Of a stretch of DNA of 64,000 nt, positions 18,800 to 27,572 are shown in pieces; position 1 is the first letter of the stretch; every line of letters starts with the position of its first letter. The notes under the pieces were generated by a model that made no database searches, was not told the origin of the DNA, and saw only the letters and a program-made list of their open reading frames with translations. Origin of the DNA: XN24 sp047921455 (lineage in GTDB: Bacteria; Pseudomonadota; Gammaproteobacteria; Steroidobacterales; XN24); NCBI GenBank assembly GCA_047921455.1, contig JBLRWC010000008.1:19839-83838 (forward strand), written 5' to 3'. The translations under genes were made by a program, and so were the position numbers.

Positions 18800-19306
18800 T
18801 CAGAATTCCGGGTCCCAGTCGACGACGATGCGCCCGCCGGCCAGGTCCACCTCGCTGACAAACTGTCCGGGCACAAACGGCAGCAGCCGTTCCCTGTCGC
18901 CCTTGACCACCATGACGTCATTCGCCCCGGTGGCCATCATGTGATCGATCCGGCCGAGCGCCACGCCCTCGGTCGTAAACACCTGGAGGCCGACCAGGTC
19001 GGTCCAGTAAAACTCGTCGCTGCCGGTCTTCGGCAAGCGCTCCCGTGTCACCGCGAGCTCGGCCCCGATCAGCATGGCCGCCGCATCGCGATCCGCATAG
19101 CCTTCGAAGCGCGCCACCAGCGTTTTACCCTGCCGCCGGCCCTCGACCAGCTGCACGGCCTCCCACGCCCCATGGCGGCACATTTCCAGTTCCGGGTACT
19201 CGAGCAGGTTATCCGCCGGGTCCGTAAACGACCAGAGCTTGACCCACCCCCGGACTCCGTAAAGCCCGCCGACCTTGCCGAGGACGACCCGTCTCTGACC
19301 GGTCAC
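18800..19306 (-). CDS. rimM: 16S rRNA processing protein RimM
   Basis: 168 residues: an N-terminal RimM domain (VVLGKVGGLYGVRGWVKLWSFTD) and a C-terminal PRC-barrel domain (DLVGLQVFTTEGVALGRIDHMM...LLPFVPGQFV). RimM binds ribosomal protein S19 and assists maturation of the 30S head. It lies between rpsP and trmD, 44 bases after rpsP. Confidence 0.96.
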   Translation of the reverse strand: MTGQRRVVLGKVGGLYGVRGWVKLWSFTDPADNLLEYPELEMCRHGAWEAVQLVEGRRQGKTLVARFEGYADRDAAAMLIGAELAVTRERLPKTGSDEFYWTDLVGLQVFTTEGVALGRIDHMMATGANDVMVVKGDRERLLPFVPGQFVSEVDLAGGRIVVDWDPEF

Positions 19307-19350
19307 TATCCTGTCCCTCCCGGCACGCCACGGCGTGCCGCAAGGTTGCC

Positions 19351-19602
19351 TCAGGCGGCCTGCTTCTGGGACTGCTTGATCAGGCTCGCCACCCGTTCGG
19401 AAGGCTGCGCGCCATTACCGATCCAGTGGTTCACCCGCTCAAGATCCAGCCTGAGCACTTCTTCCTTGCCGGTCGCGACCGGATTGAAAAAACCGAGCCG
19501 CTCGATATAGCGGCCATCGCGCCGGTTCCGGCTGTCGGTCACCACCACATGGTAGAAGGGCCGCTTCTTTGCGCCGCCCCGGGTAAGACGAATCGTAACC
19601 AT
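19351..19602 (-). CDS. rpsP: Ribosomal protein bS16
   Basis: 83 residues, beginning MVTIRLTRGGAKKRPFYHVV and containing RRDGRYIERLGFFNPVA, both diagnostic of bS16. It is the first gene of the rpsP-rimM-trmD-rplS operon. The 143 bases separating it from the end of ffh should hold its promoter, but no box is clear enough to mark. Confidence 0.97.
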   Translation of the reverse strand: MVTIRLTRGGAKKRPFYHVVVTDSRNRRDGRYIERLGFFNPVATGKEEVLRLDLERVNHWIGNGAQPSERVASLIKQSQKQAA

Positions 19603-19745
19603 GAGTCAAAACTTCCTCGTTCGTGCATGGCATGGCAAGCGGAAACACCCGCGCGCCACGTCGCGTCCTACCATCCGGCGGCCGCAAGTAAACCAGTTAT
19701 TCTACTGGAAATTGACACAATGGGAAGAGTCTGGGTGCGCGACGG

Positions 19746-21098
19746 TCAACCGAAACCGGGCGGCAGGCGTCCCTTCATGGCGCGCATCATCTTCGACATG
19801 CCGCCCTTGCTGAATTTTTTCATCATCTTCTGCATCTGCGCGTGCTGCTTCAGGAGGCGATTGACCTCCTGGATCTGCACCCCGGCGCCCTGCGCGATAC
19901 GCCGTTTCCGCGAGCCGTTGATGATCGCCGGCTGGCGCCGCTCCTTGGGCGTCATCGAGTCGATTACCGCAGCCTGGCGGCGCATTTCGCGCTCGCCGGT
20001 CTTCGGGTCTACCTTGCCGGGCATGGCGTTACCCGGCAGCTTGTCCATCAAGCCGGCCAGGCCACCCATCTGTTGCATCTGGCGGATCTGGTCGCGCAGG
20101 TCCTGCAGAGTGAACCCCTGGCCCTTGGAAATCTTGCGTGCCAAGCGGTCGGCCTGCTCACGATCCACCTTGTGCTCGACTTCCTCCACCAGCGAGACTA
20201 CGTCGCCCATGCCGAGAATGCGGGAGGCCAGGCGCTCAGGGTGGAACGGCTCCAGTGCCGTGGTTTTCTCGCCGGCGCCGATGAACTTGATTGGCTGGCC
20301 CGTGACCTGCCGCACTGACAAGGCCACGCCGCCGCGGGCGTCGCCGTCCGTCTTGGTCACGATTACGCCGGTGAGATCCAGTGCCTCGCCAAACGCGCGC
20401 GCCGCGTTGACGGCGTCCTGGCCCGCCATGCTGTCGACCACGAACAAGGTCTCGATCGGGCTGACAGCAGCGTGGATGCGACTGGCCTCCGCCATCATGT
20501 CGGCGTCGACATGCAGTCGCCCGGCCGTATCGATGATCAGCACATCGCACAGCTCGCGCCGCGCGGACTCCACGGCCCGGAGCGCAATCGCGACCGGATC
20601 CTCGCCCGCATCGCTGGGACAGAATGCCGCGCCCACCTCGCTGGCCAGTCGCTCGAGCTGCAGGATAGCTGCCGGCCGGTAAATGTCCGCGCTCACCAGC
20701 ATCACCTTGCGCCCCTCGCGCTCGGCGAGGCGGCGCGCCAGCTTGGCCGCCGTGGTGGTCTTGCCGGCTCCCTGCAGGCCCGCCAGCATGACGATGGCGG
20801 GCGGCTGAGCGCGCAGGTTCAGCGTCTCGTTGGCCGACCCCATGGTGTGCACGAGCTCATCGTGGATGATCTTGATGAAGGCCTGGCCGGGCGTCAGGCT
20901 CTTGGCGACTTCGGCGCCCAGCGCGCGCACGCGGGTGCGCTCGATGAATTCCTTGACCACTGGCAGCGCGACGTCGGCCTCGAGCAACGCCATGCGAACC
21001 TGCCGCAGCGTGTCGCGGATATTGTCCTCGGTGATGCGGCCGCGCCCCTTGAGGGCGTTGCCGGCGCGCGATAGACGGTCGGTAAGGTTCTCGAACAT
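19746..21098 (-). CDS. ffh: Signal recognition particle protein Ffh
   Basis: 450 residues. N domain, then the G domain with LAGLQGAGKTTTAAKLA (P loop), DTAGRLHVD (G3) and TKTDGDARGG (G4), then the methionine-rich M domain (QMQQMGGLAGLMDKLPG...MMKKFSKGGMSKMMRAMKG) that binds 4.5S RNA and signal sequences. It targets inner-membrane proteins co-translationally. It lies upstream of the rpsP operon and divergent from the ypjD-like gene. Confidence 0.98.
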   Translation of the reverse strand: MFENLTDRLSRAGNALKGRGRITEDNIRDTLRQVRMALLEADVALPVVKEFIERTRVRALGAEVAKSLTPGQAFIKIIHDELVHTMGSANETLNLRAQPPAIVMLAGLQGAGKTTTAAKLARRLAEREGRKVMLVSADIYRPAAILQLERLASEVGAAFCPSDAGEDPVAIALRAVESARRELCDVLIIDTAGRLHVDADMMAEASRIHAAVSPIETLFVVDSMAGQDAVNAARAFGEALDLTGVIVTKTDGDARGGVALSVRQVTGQPIKFIGAGEKTTALEPFHPERLASRILGMGDVVSLVEEVEHKVDREQADRLARKISKGQGFTLQDLRDQIRQMQQMGGLAGLMDKLPGNAMPGKVDPKTGEREMRRQAAVIDSMTPKERRQPAIINGSRKRRIAQGAGVQIQEVNRLLKQHAQMQKMMKKFSKGGMSKMMRAMKGRLPPGFG

Positions 21099-21234
21099 GG
21101 TTTCAGGAAGAGCATCCGGGGGCTTGGAGGCTGAATTATACCCATGGTGCGGCCGGCTTCGGGTTTCCCCGTTTCTACACTGCCGCAGCGCTGTGTCAGA
21201 ATGCGCCTGTTGCCTGGCCGCTGAGCGCCCCCTG

Positions 21235-22047
21235 ATGATGCCGATTATCGTTTTTACTCTTTACCTCGTGTCCGGACTCCTGCTGTTGCGCAAGCAATTG
21301 GCGGTCACGCCGGACGGCACCCGCGTGACGGGCGCAGGGCCGGCGCTGCTGGTAGGGGCCGCCGGCCTGGCATTGCACTCCTTGTCGCTGGCCGGGCTGG
21401 TCGCGGAACGCGGCGGGCCCGAATTATCGCTCGGCGGCGTCTTGTCACTGGTCGCCTGGCTGGTGGCACTCTTCGCCCTGCTGGTGGCGCTCAAGGTGCG
21501 CTTTGTCGGTCTGGCCGCCGTGTTGCTGCCGACCGCCGGCATCGCCGCACTTGCCGCATTGCTGCCGGACCCGGTCACGCCGCGCGGCGCCACGCCGGAC
21601 TGGGGTCTGCACGCCCACGTGTCCTTGTCGATCCTCGCCTACAGTCTGCTCAGCCTGGGCGCCGCCCTGGCCGTGCTGTTCCTGTTCCGCGAGCGCACCC
21701 TGCGGCGACGCCAGCTGACGGCCTGGACTCGAATCCTCCCCCCGCTGGAGTCGCTCGAAAACGCGCTGTTCACTGCCTTGATCGCGGGTTTCTCCCTGCT
21801 GACACTGGCGCTGTTCAGCGGCCTGATGTTCCTGCAAGACATCTTTGCCCAGCACCTGCTCCATAAGACCGTGCTCTCGCTGGTTGCATGGGGTGTGTTT
21901 GCGGTCTTGCTCACCGGCCGTTTCCGGCTGGGCTGGCGGGGCCGCCAGGCAGTGCACTGGGTGCTGGCCGGCTATGGCCTGCTGGCGCTGAGCTATTTTG
22001 GCAGCCGCTTCGTACTGGAGTTTCTGCTTGGGCGCCAGTGGGGGTAG
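21235..22047 (+). CDS. YpjD-like inner membrane protein of the CcsA/cytochrome c assembly family
   Basis: 270 residues, almost entirely hydrophobic, with about eight membrane segments. The conserved core LHAHVSLSILAYSLLSLGAALAVLFLF and the later LHKTVLSLVAWGVFAVLL fit the CcsA/HemX-like family that includes E. coli YpjD. The start is one of two adjacent ATGs (21235 or 21238); longer frames run over the divergent ffh. The order ffh / ypjD / corB is conserved in gammaproteobacteria. A role with CorB in ion or haem-related processes is possible but unproven. Confidence 0.85.
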   Translation: MMPIIVFTLYLVSGLLLLRKQLAVTPDGTRVTGAGPALLVGAAGLALHSLSLAGLVAERGGPELSLGGVLSLVAWLVALFALLVALKVRFVGLAAVLLPTAGIAALAALLPDPVTPRGATPDWGLHAHVSLSILAYSLLSLGAALAVLFLFRERTLRRRQLTAWTRILPPLESLENALFTALIAGFSLLTLALFSGLMFLQDIFAQHLLHKTVLSLVAWGVFAVLLTGRFRLGWRGRQAVHWVLAGYGLLALSYFGSRFVLEFLLGRQWG

Positions 22048-22062
22048 GAGGACACACCCGCA

Positions 22063-23340
22063 TTGAATGATGTTTCGCTAGGCACGCTGTTTTCGCTGCT
22101 CGGCCTGCTGCTCGTGCTGTCGGCGTTCTTCTCCAGCACGGAGACGGCGCTGATGAGCATCAACCGCTACCGGCTGCGGCACCGCGCGCGCCAGGGTCAG
22201 CGCTCCGCACGACTCGCGGAAACGTTGCTGCAACGGCCCGACCGGCTGATCGGCTTGATCCTGCTGGGCAACAACTTCGTCAATATTTTTGCCTCCTCGC
22301 TGGTCACCGTCATTGCGCTGCGGCTCGGCGGCGAAGGCGCGATCGCGATTGGCGCCGGGCTGCTGACGCTGGTGATCCTGATTTTTGCCGAGGTAGCGCC
22401 AAAAACGGTGGCCGCGCTGTACCCGGAACGGCTCGCGCTACCCGCCGCGCTGATTTACTACCCGCTGCTCAAAGTGACCTACCCCATCGTCTGGCTGGTC
22501 AACCTGATGGCGAACGGTGTGCTGCGCCTGGTCGGCATACGGACCGCGCTGGTGCAAGGACACGGCTTGTCGCACGAAGAATTACGCACGGTGGTCAGCG
22601 AGGCGGGCACGATGATCCCGAAACGCCACCAGCGCATGCTGATCAGCGTGCTGGAACTGCAGGACGTCACCGTGGACGACATCATGGTGCCGCGCAACGA
22701 GATCGACGGGCTGGATCTCGAGGACGACTGGGAGGACTTACTGGAACAGCTGACGGAGAGCCAGCATACCCGCCTGCCCGTCTATCGCGGCGACCTCGAC
22801 CAGGTGGTCGGCATTCTCCACCTGCGCAGCGTCATGAGCGCGCTGGCCGATGACGAACTGACGCCCGAATACCTGGCGGCGAAAACGCTCGAGACCTACT
22901 TCGTGCCGGAGGGCACGCCGCTGCATACGCAGCTGGTCAACTTCCAGCGGGCCAAGCGGCGACTTGCGCTGGTCGTGGACGAATACGGGGATATCCAGGG
23001 CCTGGTGACGCTAGACGATATTCTCGAAGAGATCGTCGGCGAATTCACCACCGACCCGGCCGACGTCTACCGCGAGGTACAGCAGGAAGCGGACGGCAGC
23101 TTCATGGTCAGCGGCGCCGCTAATGTGCGCGAACTGAACCGCATGATGGGCTGGCGGCTGCCGATCGGCGGCCCGAAGACCTTGAACGGCCTGATCCTGG
23201 AACAACTCGAGACCATTCCCCAGGCCGGCACCACGCTGGAGCTCGCCGGTTACCTGCTGGAAATCGTGCACACCACCGACAACGCGGTGCGCTCGGTCCG
23301 GGTGGCGCCGCCGTCACGCGCGGGCGCCCCCCTCGCCTAG
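22063..23340 (+). CDS. CorB/YfjD-type CNNM family membrane protein
   Basis: 425 residues. An N-terminal DUF21 domain with three to four membrane segments (SLLGLLLVLSAFFSSTETALMSINRYRL is diagnostic) is followed by a CBS-domain pair (VDDIMVPRNEIDGL; LALVVDEYGDIQGLVTLDDILEEIVGEF) and a CorC/HlyC domain. Members of this family are linked to magnesium transport. The start is TTG at 22063, supported by a strong TAGGAGG about 11 bases upstream and by the lack of an in-frame ATG nearby. The stop overlaps that of the convergent radA. Confidence 0.92.
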   Translation: MNDVSLGTLFSLLGLLLVLSAFFSSTETALMSINRYRLRHRARQGQRSARLAETLLQRPDRLIGLILLGNNFVNIFASSLVTVIALRLGGEGAIAIGAGLLTLVILIFAEVAPKTVAALYPERLALPAALIYYPLLKVTYPIVWLVNLMANGVLRLVGIRTALVQGHGLSHEELRTVVSEAGTMIPKRHQRMLISVLELQDVTVDDIMVPRNEIDGLDLEDDWEDLLEQLTESQHTRLPVYRGDLDQVVGILHLRSVMSALADDELTPEYLAAKTLETYFVPEGTPLHTQLVNFQRAKRRLALVVDEYGDIQGLVTLDDILEEIVGEFTTDPADVYREVQQEADGSFMVSGAANVRELNRMMGWRLPIGGPKTLNGLILEQLETIPQAGTTLELAGYLLEIVHTTDNAVRSVRVAPPSRAGAPLA

Positions 23341-24683
23341 CCGAAAGCCGCCTCGAGCGCTTCCCCGAGGCGCTTCACCGCCACCACTTCGATGCCCTGC
23401 AGCGGCGTCCGCGGCACATTTGCGGCGGGCACAATGGCGCGCCTGAAGCCGTGTTTCGCAGCCTCGCGCAACCGTTCCTCGCCGTAGGGCACCGGGCGAA
23501 TTTCCCCGGCCAGGCCAACCTCGCCAAAGGACACGAGGCCATCGACAAGCGGCCGGTCGCGCAGGCTGCCGAGGGCTGCCAGCAACACCGGCAGGTCGGC
23601 CGCCGTCTCGACGATGCGCACGCCGCCGACGACGTTCACGAACACGTCCTGGTCGTACATAACGATGCCCGCATGGCGATGCATGACCGCGAGCAGCAAC
23701 GCAAGGCGATTCGCGTCCAGCCCTACCGAGACCCGCCGCGGATGGCCTGAGCGGGTTTCGTCGACCAGCGCCTGGACCTCCACCAGCAAGGGCCGGCTGC
23801 CTTCCCGCGCCACCATGATCGCGCTGCCCGATACGCTACCGTCATGCCCGGACAGGAAAATCGAGGAGGGGTTCCGCACCTCGCGCAGCCCGTGTTCGGT
23901 CATGGCGAACACGCCAATCTCGTTGGCGGCGCCGAACCGGTTTTTGACCGCCCGTATGATCCGGAAACGGCTGCCGACGTCGCTTTCGAAATACAACACG
24001 GTATCCACCATGTGCTCGAGCACGCGCGGACCCGCGATCGCACCATCCTTGGTCACGTGACCGACGAGAAACACGGCCGTGCCGCCTTGCTTGGCATAGC
24101 GCACCAGGCGCGCGGAGCTTTCGCGCAACTGGGCGACGGCGCCCGGCGCAGACTGCAACGCATCGCTGTGCATTGTCTGGATCGAGTCAACGACCATGAC
24201 GCGCGGCTTGACTGCGTCCGCCTGCGCGAGAATCCGCTCGACATTGGTCTCGGCAAGCAACTGCAGCCCCCCCGCCTCCATGCCGATGCGCCGCGCGCGC
24301 ATCCCGACCTGCCGCAAGGATTCCTCGCCAGTCACGTAAAGCGCCGGAAGCTCTCCCGCGAGCCGTACCGCCGCCTGCAGGAGCAAGGTGGACTTGCCGA
24401 TGCCCGGGTCGCCCCCGATCAACGTCGCGGAACCCGGCACCAGGCCACCGCCCAGTACCCGATCCAGTTCGCCGATGCCCGTCGGCCAGCGGGGCTCGAC
24501 CTCGGCTTCGACTTCAGCAATGATCCGCGGTGCGTCACCCGCCCAACCCACGGCACGGATCTGCGGGGCTGCGCGGCTCTCCTCCAACGTATTCCAGCGC
24601 CCGCAGTCGGGACATTGCCCGACCCACTTGGCGCTGGCGCCGCCGCACTCGTTGCAGACATACGTCATCTTGGCCTTGGCCAT
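23337..24683 (-). CDS. radA: RadA (Sms), DNA branch-migration ATPase
   Basis: 448 residues. A four-cysteine zinc finger (CNECGGASAKWVGQCPDCGRW) is followed by a RecA-like ATPase with Walker A GGDPGIGKSTLL and the RadA-specific motif VKNRFGAANEIGVF. The C-terminal Lon-protease-like domain lacks a protease role in this family. RadA helps process recombination intermediates. The ATG at 24683 gives the standard N terminus (MAKAKMTYVCNECG). Stops of radA and corB overlap by three bases. Confidence 0.96.
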   Translation of the reverse strand: MAKAKMTYVCNECGGASAKWVGQCPDCGRWNTLEESRAAPQIRAVGWAGDAPRIIAEVEAEVEPRWPTGIGELDRVLGGGLVPGSATLIGGDPGIGKSTLLLQAAVRLAGELPALYVTGEESLRQVGMRARRIGMEAGGLQLLAETNVERILAQADAVKPRVMVVDSIQTMHSDALQSAPGAVAQLRESSARLVRYAKQGGTAVFLVGHVTKDGAIAGPRVLEHMVDTVLYFESDVGSRFRIIRAVKNRFGAANEIGVFAMTEHGLREVRNPSSIFLSGHDGSVSGSAIMVAREGSRPLLVEVQALVDETRSGHPRRVSVGLDANRLALLLAVMHRHAGIVMYDQDVFVNVVGGVRIVETAADLPVLLAALGSLRDRPLVDGLVSFGEVGLAGEIRPVPYGEERLREAAKHGFRRAIVPAANVPRTPLQGIEVVAVKRLGEALEAAFG

Positions 24684-24902
24684 GAGCACTCCGCGAAAAT
24701 GGCGAAACCCCGGCACGTTACACAGGACAAAGCGACCGCGGCAAGCACGCCGGTGAATTCGCAATATTGTGATGGCGCACTCGGCTTTGCCGACAGGGTA
24801 CTTTAAACTCGGGGCACGAAACTTTGCGCGCGGTAAATACGACGAGCCAAGACACGATCCCCGCACGCCGCGATCGTGGTCGGGTGACGGAAATAATAAC
24901 CA

Positions 24903-25727
24903 ATGAGCCTGAAGGACAAGATTCGCTACTTCGAATTCACGCACACGGGACAGGTGCGCGAACATAACGAAGATGCCGTGCTCGCGGACATGGATGTCGG
25001 CCTGATCGTGCTGGCCGATGGCATGGGCGGCTACAACGCCGGCGAGGTCGCGGCGGAACTGGCCATCAAGACCGTCGTCGACATGGTGCGCAACGGCGTC
25101 CAGCGCGAGACGCGTACCTCGATTGACGAAAGCAGCGGCCTGATGCGCCAGAGCATCGTACTGCGCAACGCCATCATCCGCGCCAACAAAATCATCTGGC
25201 AGACGGCCCAGACCCAGCCCCAGTGCCGGGGCATGGGGACGACCATTGCTGCCTGCCTGTTCCATGACAACCGCGTATCAATTGCGCACGTGGGCGATTC
25301 GCGTGTCTACCGCCTGCGAAAAAACCGTTTCGAACAGCTCACCCTCGACCATTCCCTGATGCAGGAGCTCGTCGACCGGGGTTTTTTCTCCCACGAAGAA
25401 GCGTTGCGCTCCGCTAATCGAAACTACGTCACCCGGGCGCTTGGCGTCGAAGCGACCGTCGACGCTGAAATCCAGGAGGAGACCGTCAAGCCGGACGACA
25501 TTTACCTGCTTTGCTCCGACGGTTTGTCAGACATGGTGGAAGAAGAAGATATTCACTTAACTATCAGCACCTTTAGTGCTAATCTTAAGACCGGCGGTGA
25601 ACAACTGGTACAGTTGGCCAACGCCAACGGCGGCCGGGACAACATTTCGGTCTGCCTCGCCCAGGTGGTCCGATCCTTTGCCGAGGCGCGAGGCCTTGTC
25701 GGCCGTTTGAAAGGTTGGTTGGAATAA
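24903..25727 (+). CDS. PP2C-type serine/threonine protein phosphatase
   Basis: 274 residues. Metal-binding PP2C motifs are present in order: GQVREHNEDAVL, VLADGMGGYNAGEVAAEL, GMGTTIAACLF, AHVGDSRVYRLR, LCSDGLSDMV and GGRDNISVCLA. These supply the aspartates that hold two Mn/Mg ions. It is the bacterial Stp type and probably cytosolic. The next gene, 14 bases on, encodes an FHA protein that would bind phosphothreonine. No partner kinase is in the window. A short inverted repeat (24853-24859 with 24872-24878) lies in the leader. Confidence 0.93.
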   Translation: MSLKDKIRYFEFTHTGQVREHNEDAVLADMDVGLIVLADGMGGYNAGEVAAELAIKTVVDMVRNGVQRETRTSIDESSGLMRQSIVLRNAIIRANKIIWQTAQTQPQCRGMGTTIAACLFHDNRVSIAHVGDSRVYRLRKNRFEQLTLDHSLMQELVDRGFFSHEEALRSANRNYVTRALGVEATVDAEIQEETVKPDDIYLLCSDGLSDMVEEEDIHLTISTFSANLKTGGEQLVQLANANGGRDNISVCLAQVVRSFAEARGLVGRLKGWLE

Positions 25728-25741
25728 CGATCGGGATACCC

Positions 25742-26413
25742 ATGGCGCGGATGATCTTGAGCCGGGATGGTCAGACGCTCGCTGAGTACAACCTCAGCAA
25801 GGAGCGCTATACGATCGGGCGGCTGCCCGACAACGACATTCGCATTGACAACCCCGCGGTCAGTGGCCACCACTCCCTGATCATCAACATTCTCAACGAC
25901 TCATTTCTCGAAGACCTGAACAGCACCAACGGCACTTACGTCAACGGTAAGCTGATCAGGAAACATGCCCTGTCGAACGGCGACGTCATCACCATCGGAC
26001 ATCACCAGGTGCGTTTCGTTGACTCCGGCATCGATGACGGCCAGGAAGATTTCGAGAAAACCATGGTCCTGCCGAAAGGCAACGCCGAACCGGACGGCGT
26101 GCAAGAGACGAACATGGCGTCGGCACCGTCCTCCCAAGGGTCCCCGCCCGCGCGACTCCAGGTCCTCACGGGTGCTTTCGCGGGTCGCGAAATGGAATTG
26201 AAAAAACCGCTTACGACCATCGGCCGCCCGGGCACCCAGGTGGTTGCCGTGACCCGGCGCGGCGACAGCTACACGATGGTGACGGTCGAGCGCGGCCAGC
26301 AGGCCACCCCCCCGATGGTCAACGGCGAGTCGGTGGGCACGGGCACGCGCCAGCTGAACGACAATGACGTGATCGAGGTAGCCGGCGTCAAAATGGGATT
26401 TTTCACCACCTGA
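25742..26413 (+). CDS. FHA-domain protein with a second degenerate FHA-like half
   Basis: 223 residues. A complete FHA domain occupies residues 1-100: YTIGRLPDNDIRID, then NPAVSGHHSLI, then LNSTNGTYVNG, which contain the phosphothreonine-binding R, S and N positions. The C-terminal half (residues 135-223) has FHA-like spacing (LTTIGRPGTQVVAV, PPMVNGE, LNDNDVIEVAGVKMGFF) but lacks the SxxH element, so it is probably a non-binding copy. The start is ATG at 25742. It follows the PP2C gene closely, which indicates a phospho-signalling pair whose kinase lies elsewhere. Confidence 0.88.
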   Translation: MARMILSRDGQTLAEYNLSKERYTIGRLPDNDIRIDNPAVSGHHSLIINILNDSFLEDLNSTNGTYVNGKLIRKHALSNGDVITIGHHQVRFVDSGIDDGQEDFEKTMVLPKGNAEPDGVQETNMASAPSSQGSPPARLQVLTGAFAGREMELKKPLTTIGRPGTQVVAVTRRGDSYTMVTVERGQQATPPMVNGESVGTGTRQLNDNDVIEVAGVKMGFFTT

Positions 26414-26465
26414 ACCAGTCGTCTCTGTCGCAGCGTTGGCCGCTGCAACTCGACTGACGAAAGAT

Positions 26466-27572
26466 TCAGACCATCGTGACGCCGACCCGCTGGGTAACGC
26501 CGCAGAGCAATTCGTAAGGAATCGTGCCGGCACTGCGGGCAAGTTCCTCCACGGGCAAATCCGGTCCCCACAAGGTGACTTCGTCACCCACCCGGACCTC
26601 GGGAATCAGCGTGACATCCACCGCGATCATGTCCATGGAAATGCGCCCGGCCAATGGCGCGCGCCGCCCGCGCACAAGGACGGGCGCACCGCTCCCCAGT
26701 CCGCGCGGATAGCCATCGCCGTAACCGATCGCCGCGATCGCAACCCGGCTGCCCTCGCGGGCTGTCCACACGCCGCCGTAGCCCACGCGCTCGCCGCGAC
26801 GGACCGTCCGCAGTGCAATGACGGTGCTCAGGAGCTCCATGGCGGGTTGCAGCCCAAAATCAGCCCCGATTTTGTCAGCAAATGGCGATACCCCGTAGAG
26901 CATGATGCCCGGTCGTACCCAGTCGGCATGGGTATCGCGACGCCACATCAGGCCGGCCGAATTTGCCACACTGCGTTCGCCCGGCAAATCGCCGAGCGCT
27001 GCCGCGAACCGGCGCAATTGTGCATCGGTGGCTGTCGCATCCCGTTCGTCGGCGCACGCCAGGTGGGTCATGAGGCGCACGCCAGGCGCCACATTCCGAC
27101 AGGCCGCCAGCCGGCCGGCGATGATGGGCGCGTCCTCGGGCCGAAAACCGAGCCGGTTCATACCGGTGTCGAACTTCAGCCAGGCGTCCATCGGGCGGGC
27201 GAGTTGCGCACCCTCCAGCATGGCCAGCTGTTCCTCGGAATGCACCACCAGCTCAAGGCCCAGGGACGCTGCCAATGGCAACTGGGCCGCGTCGAACGCC
27301 CCTTCGAGCAACACGATGGCGTTGTCCAGGCCGGCCTCGCGCAACGCGACCGCTTCCTCGATCCGGGCGACCGCAAAGGCGTCCGCCGTGCACAAGGCAC
27401 GGGCCGTGCCGACCAGCCCGTGGCCGTAGGCATTGGCCTTGATGACGGCCATGACACGCGCCCCCGGAGACAGGCGACGCACGGTCTGAAGATTATGCCG
27501 TAAGGCCGCAGTATCGACCGTCGCCCGGGCCGCCTGCGTCACGCGGCGCTCATCCGAATGGGCCGCTGCCAT
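26466..27572 (-). CDS. alr: Alanine racemase
   Basis: 368 residues. The PLP lysine is in MAVIKANAYGHG near the N terminus and the second catalytic tyrosine is in the RVGYGGVW segment; SMDMIAVDV and the YGDGYPRG motif are also typical. It supplies D-alanine for peptidoglycan. ATG at 27572 is preferred, with weak Shine-Dalgarno support, and this start overlaps the dnaB stop by about 20 bases, consistent with dnaB-alr order in related bacteria. Confidence 0.96.
   Translation of the reverse strand: MAAAHSDERRVTQAARATVDTAALRHNLQTVRRLSPGARVMAVIKANAYGHGLVGTARALCTADAFAVARIEEAVALREAGLDNAIVLLEGAFDAAQLPLAASLGLELVVHSEEQLAMLEGAQLARPMDAWLKFDTGMNRLGFRPEDAPIIAGRLAACRNVAPGVRLMTHLACADERDATATDAQLRRFAAALGDLPGERSVANSAGLMWRRDTHADWVRPGIMLYGVSPFADKIGADFGLQPAMELLSTVIALRTVRRGERVGYGGVWTAREGSRVAIAAIGYGDGYPRGLGSGAPVLVRGRRAPLAGRISMDMIAVDVTLIPEVRVGDEVTLWGPDLPVEELARSAGTIPYELLCGVTQRVGVTMV

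Noticed and set aside
24853..24878. Inverted repeat CACGATC/GATCGTG in the PP2C leader as an operator
   Set aside because: Seven-base arms alone are weak evidence in GC-rich DNA and no promoter could be aligned with it.
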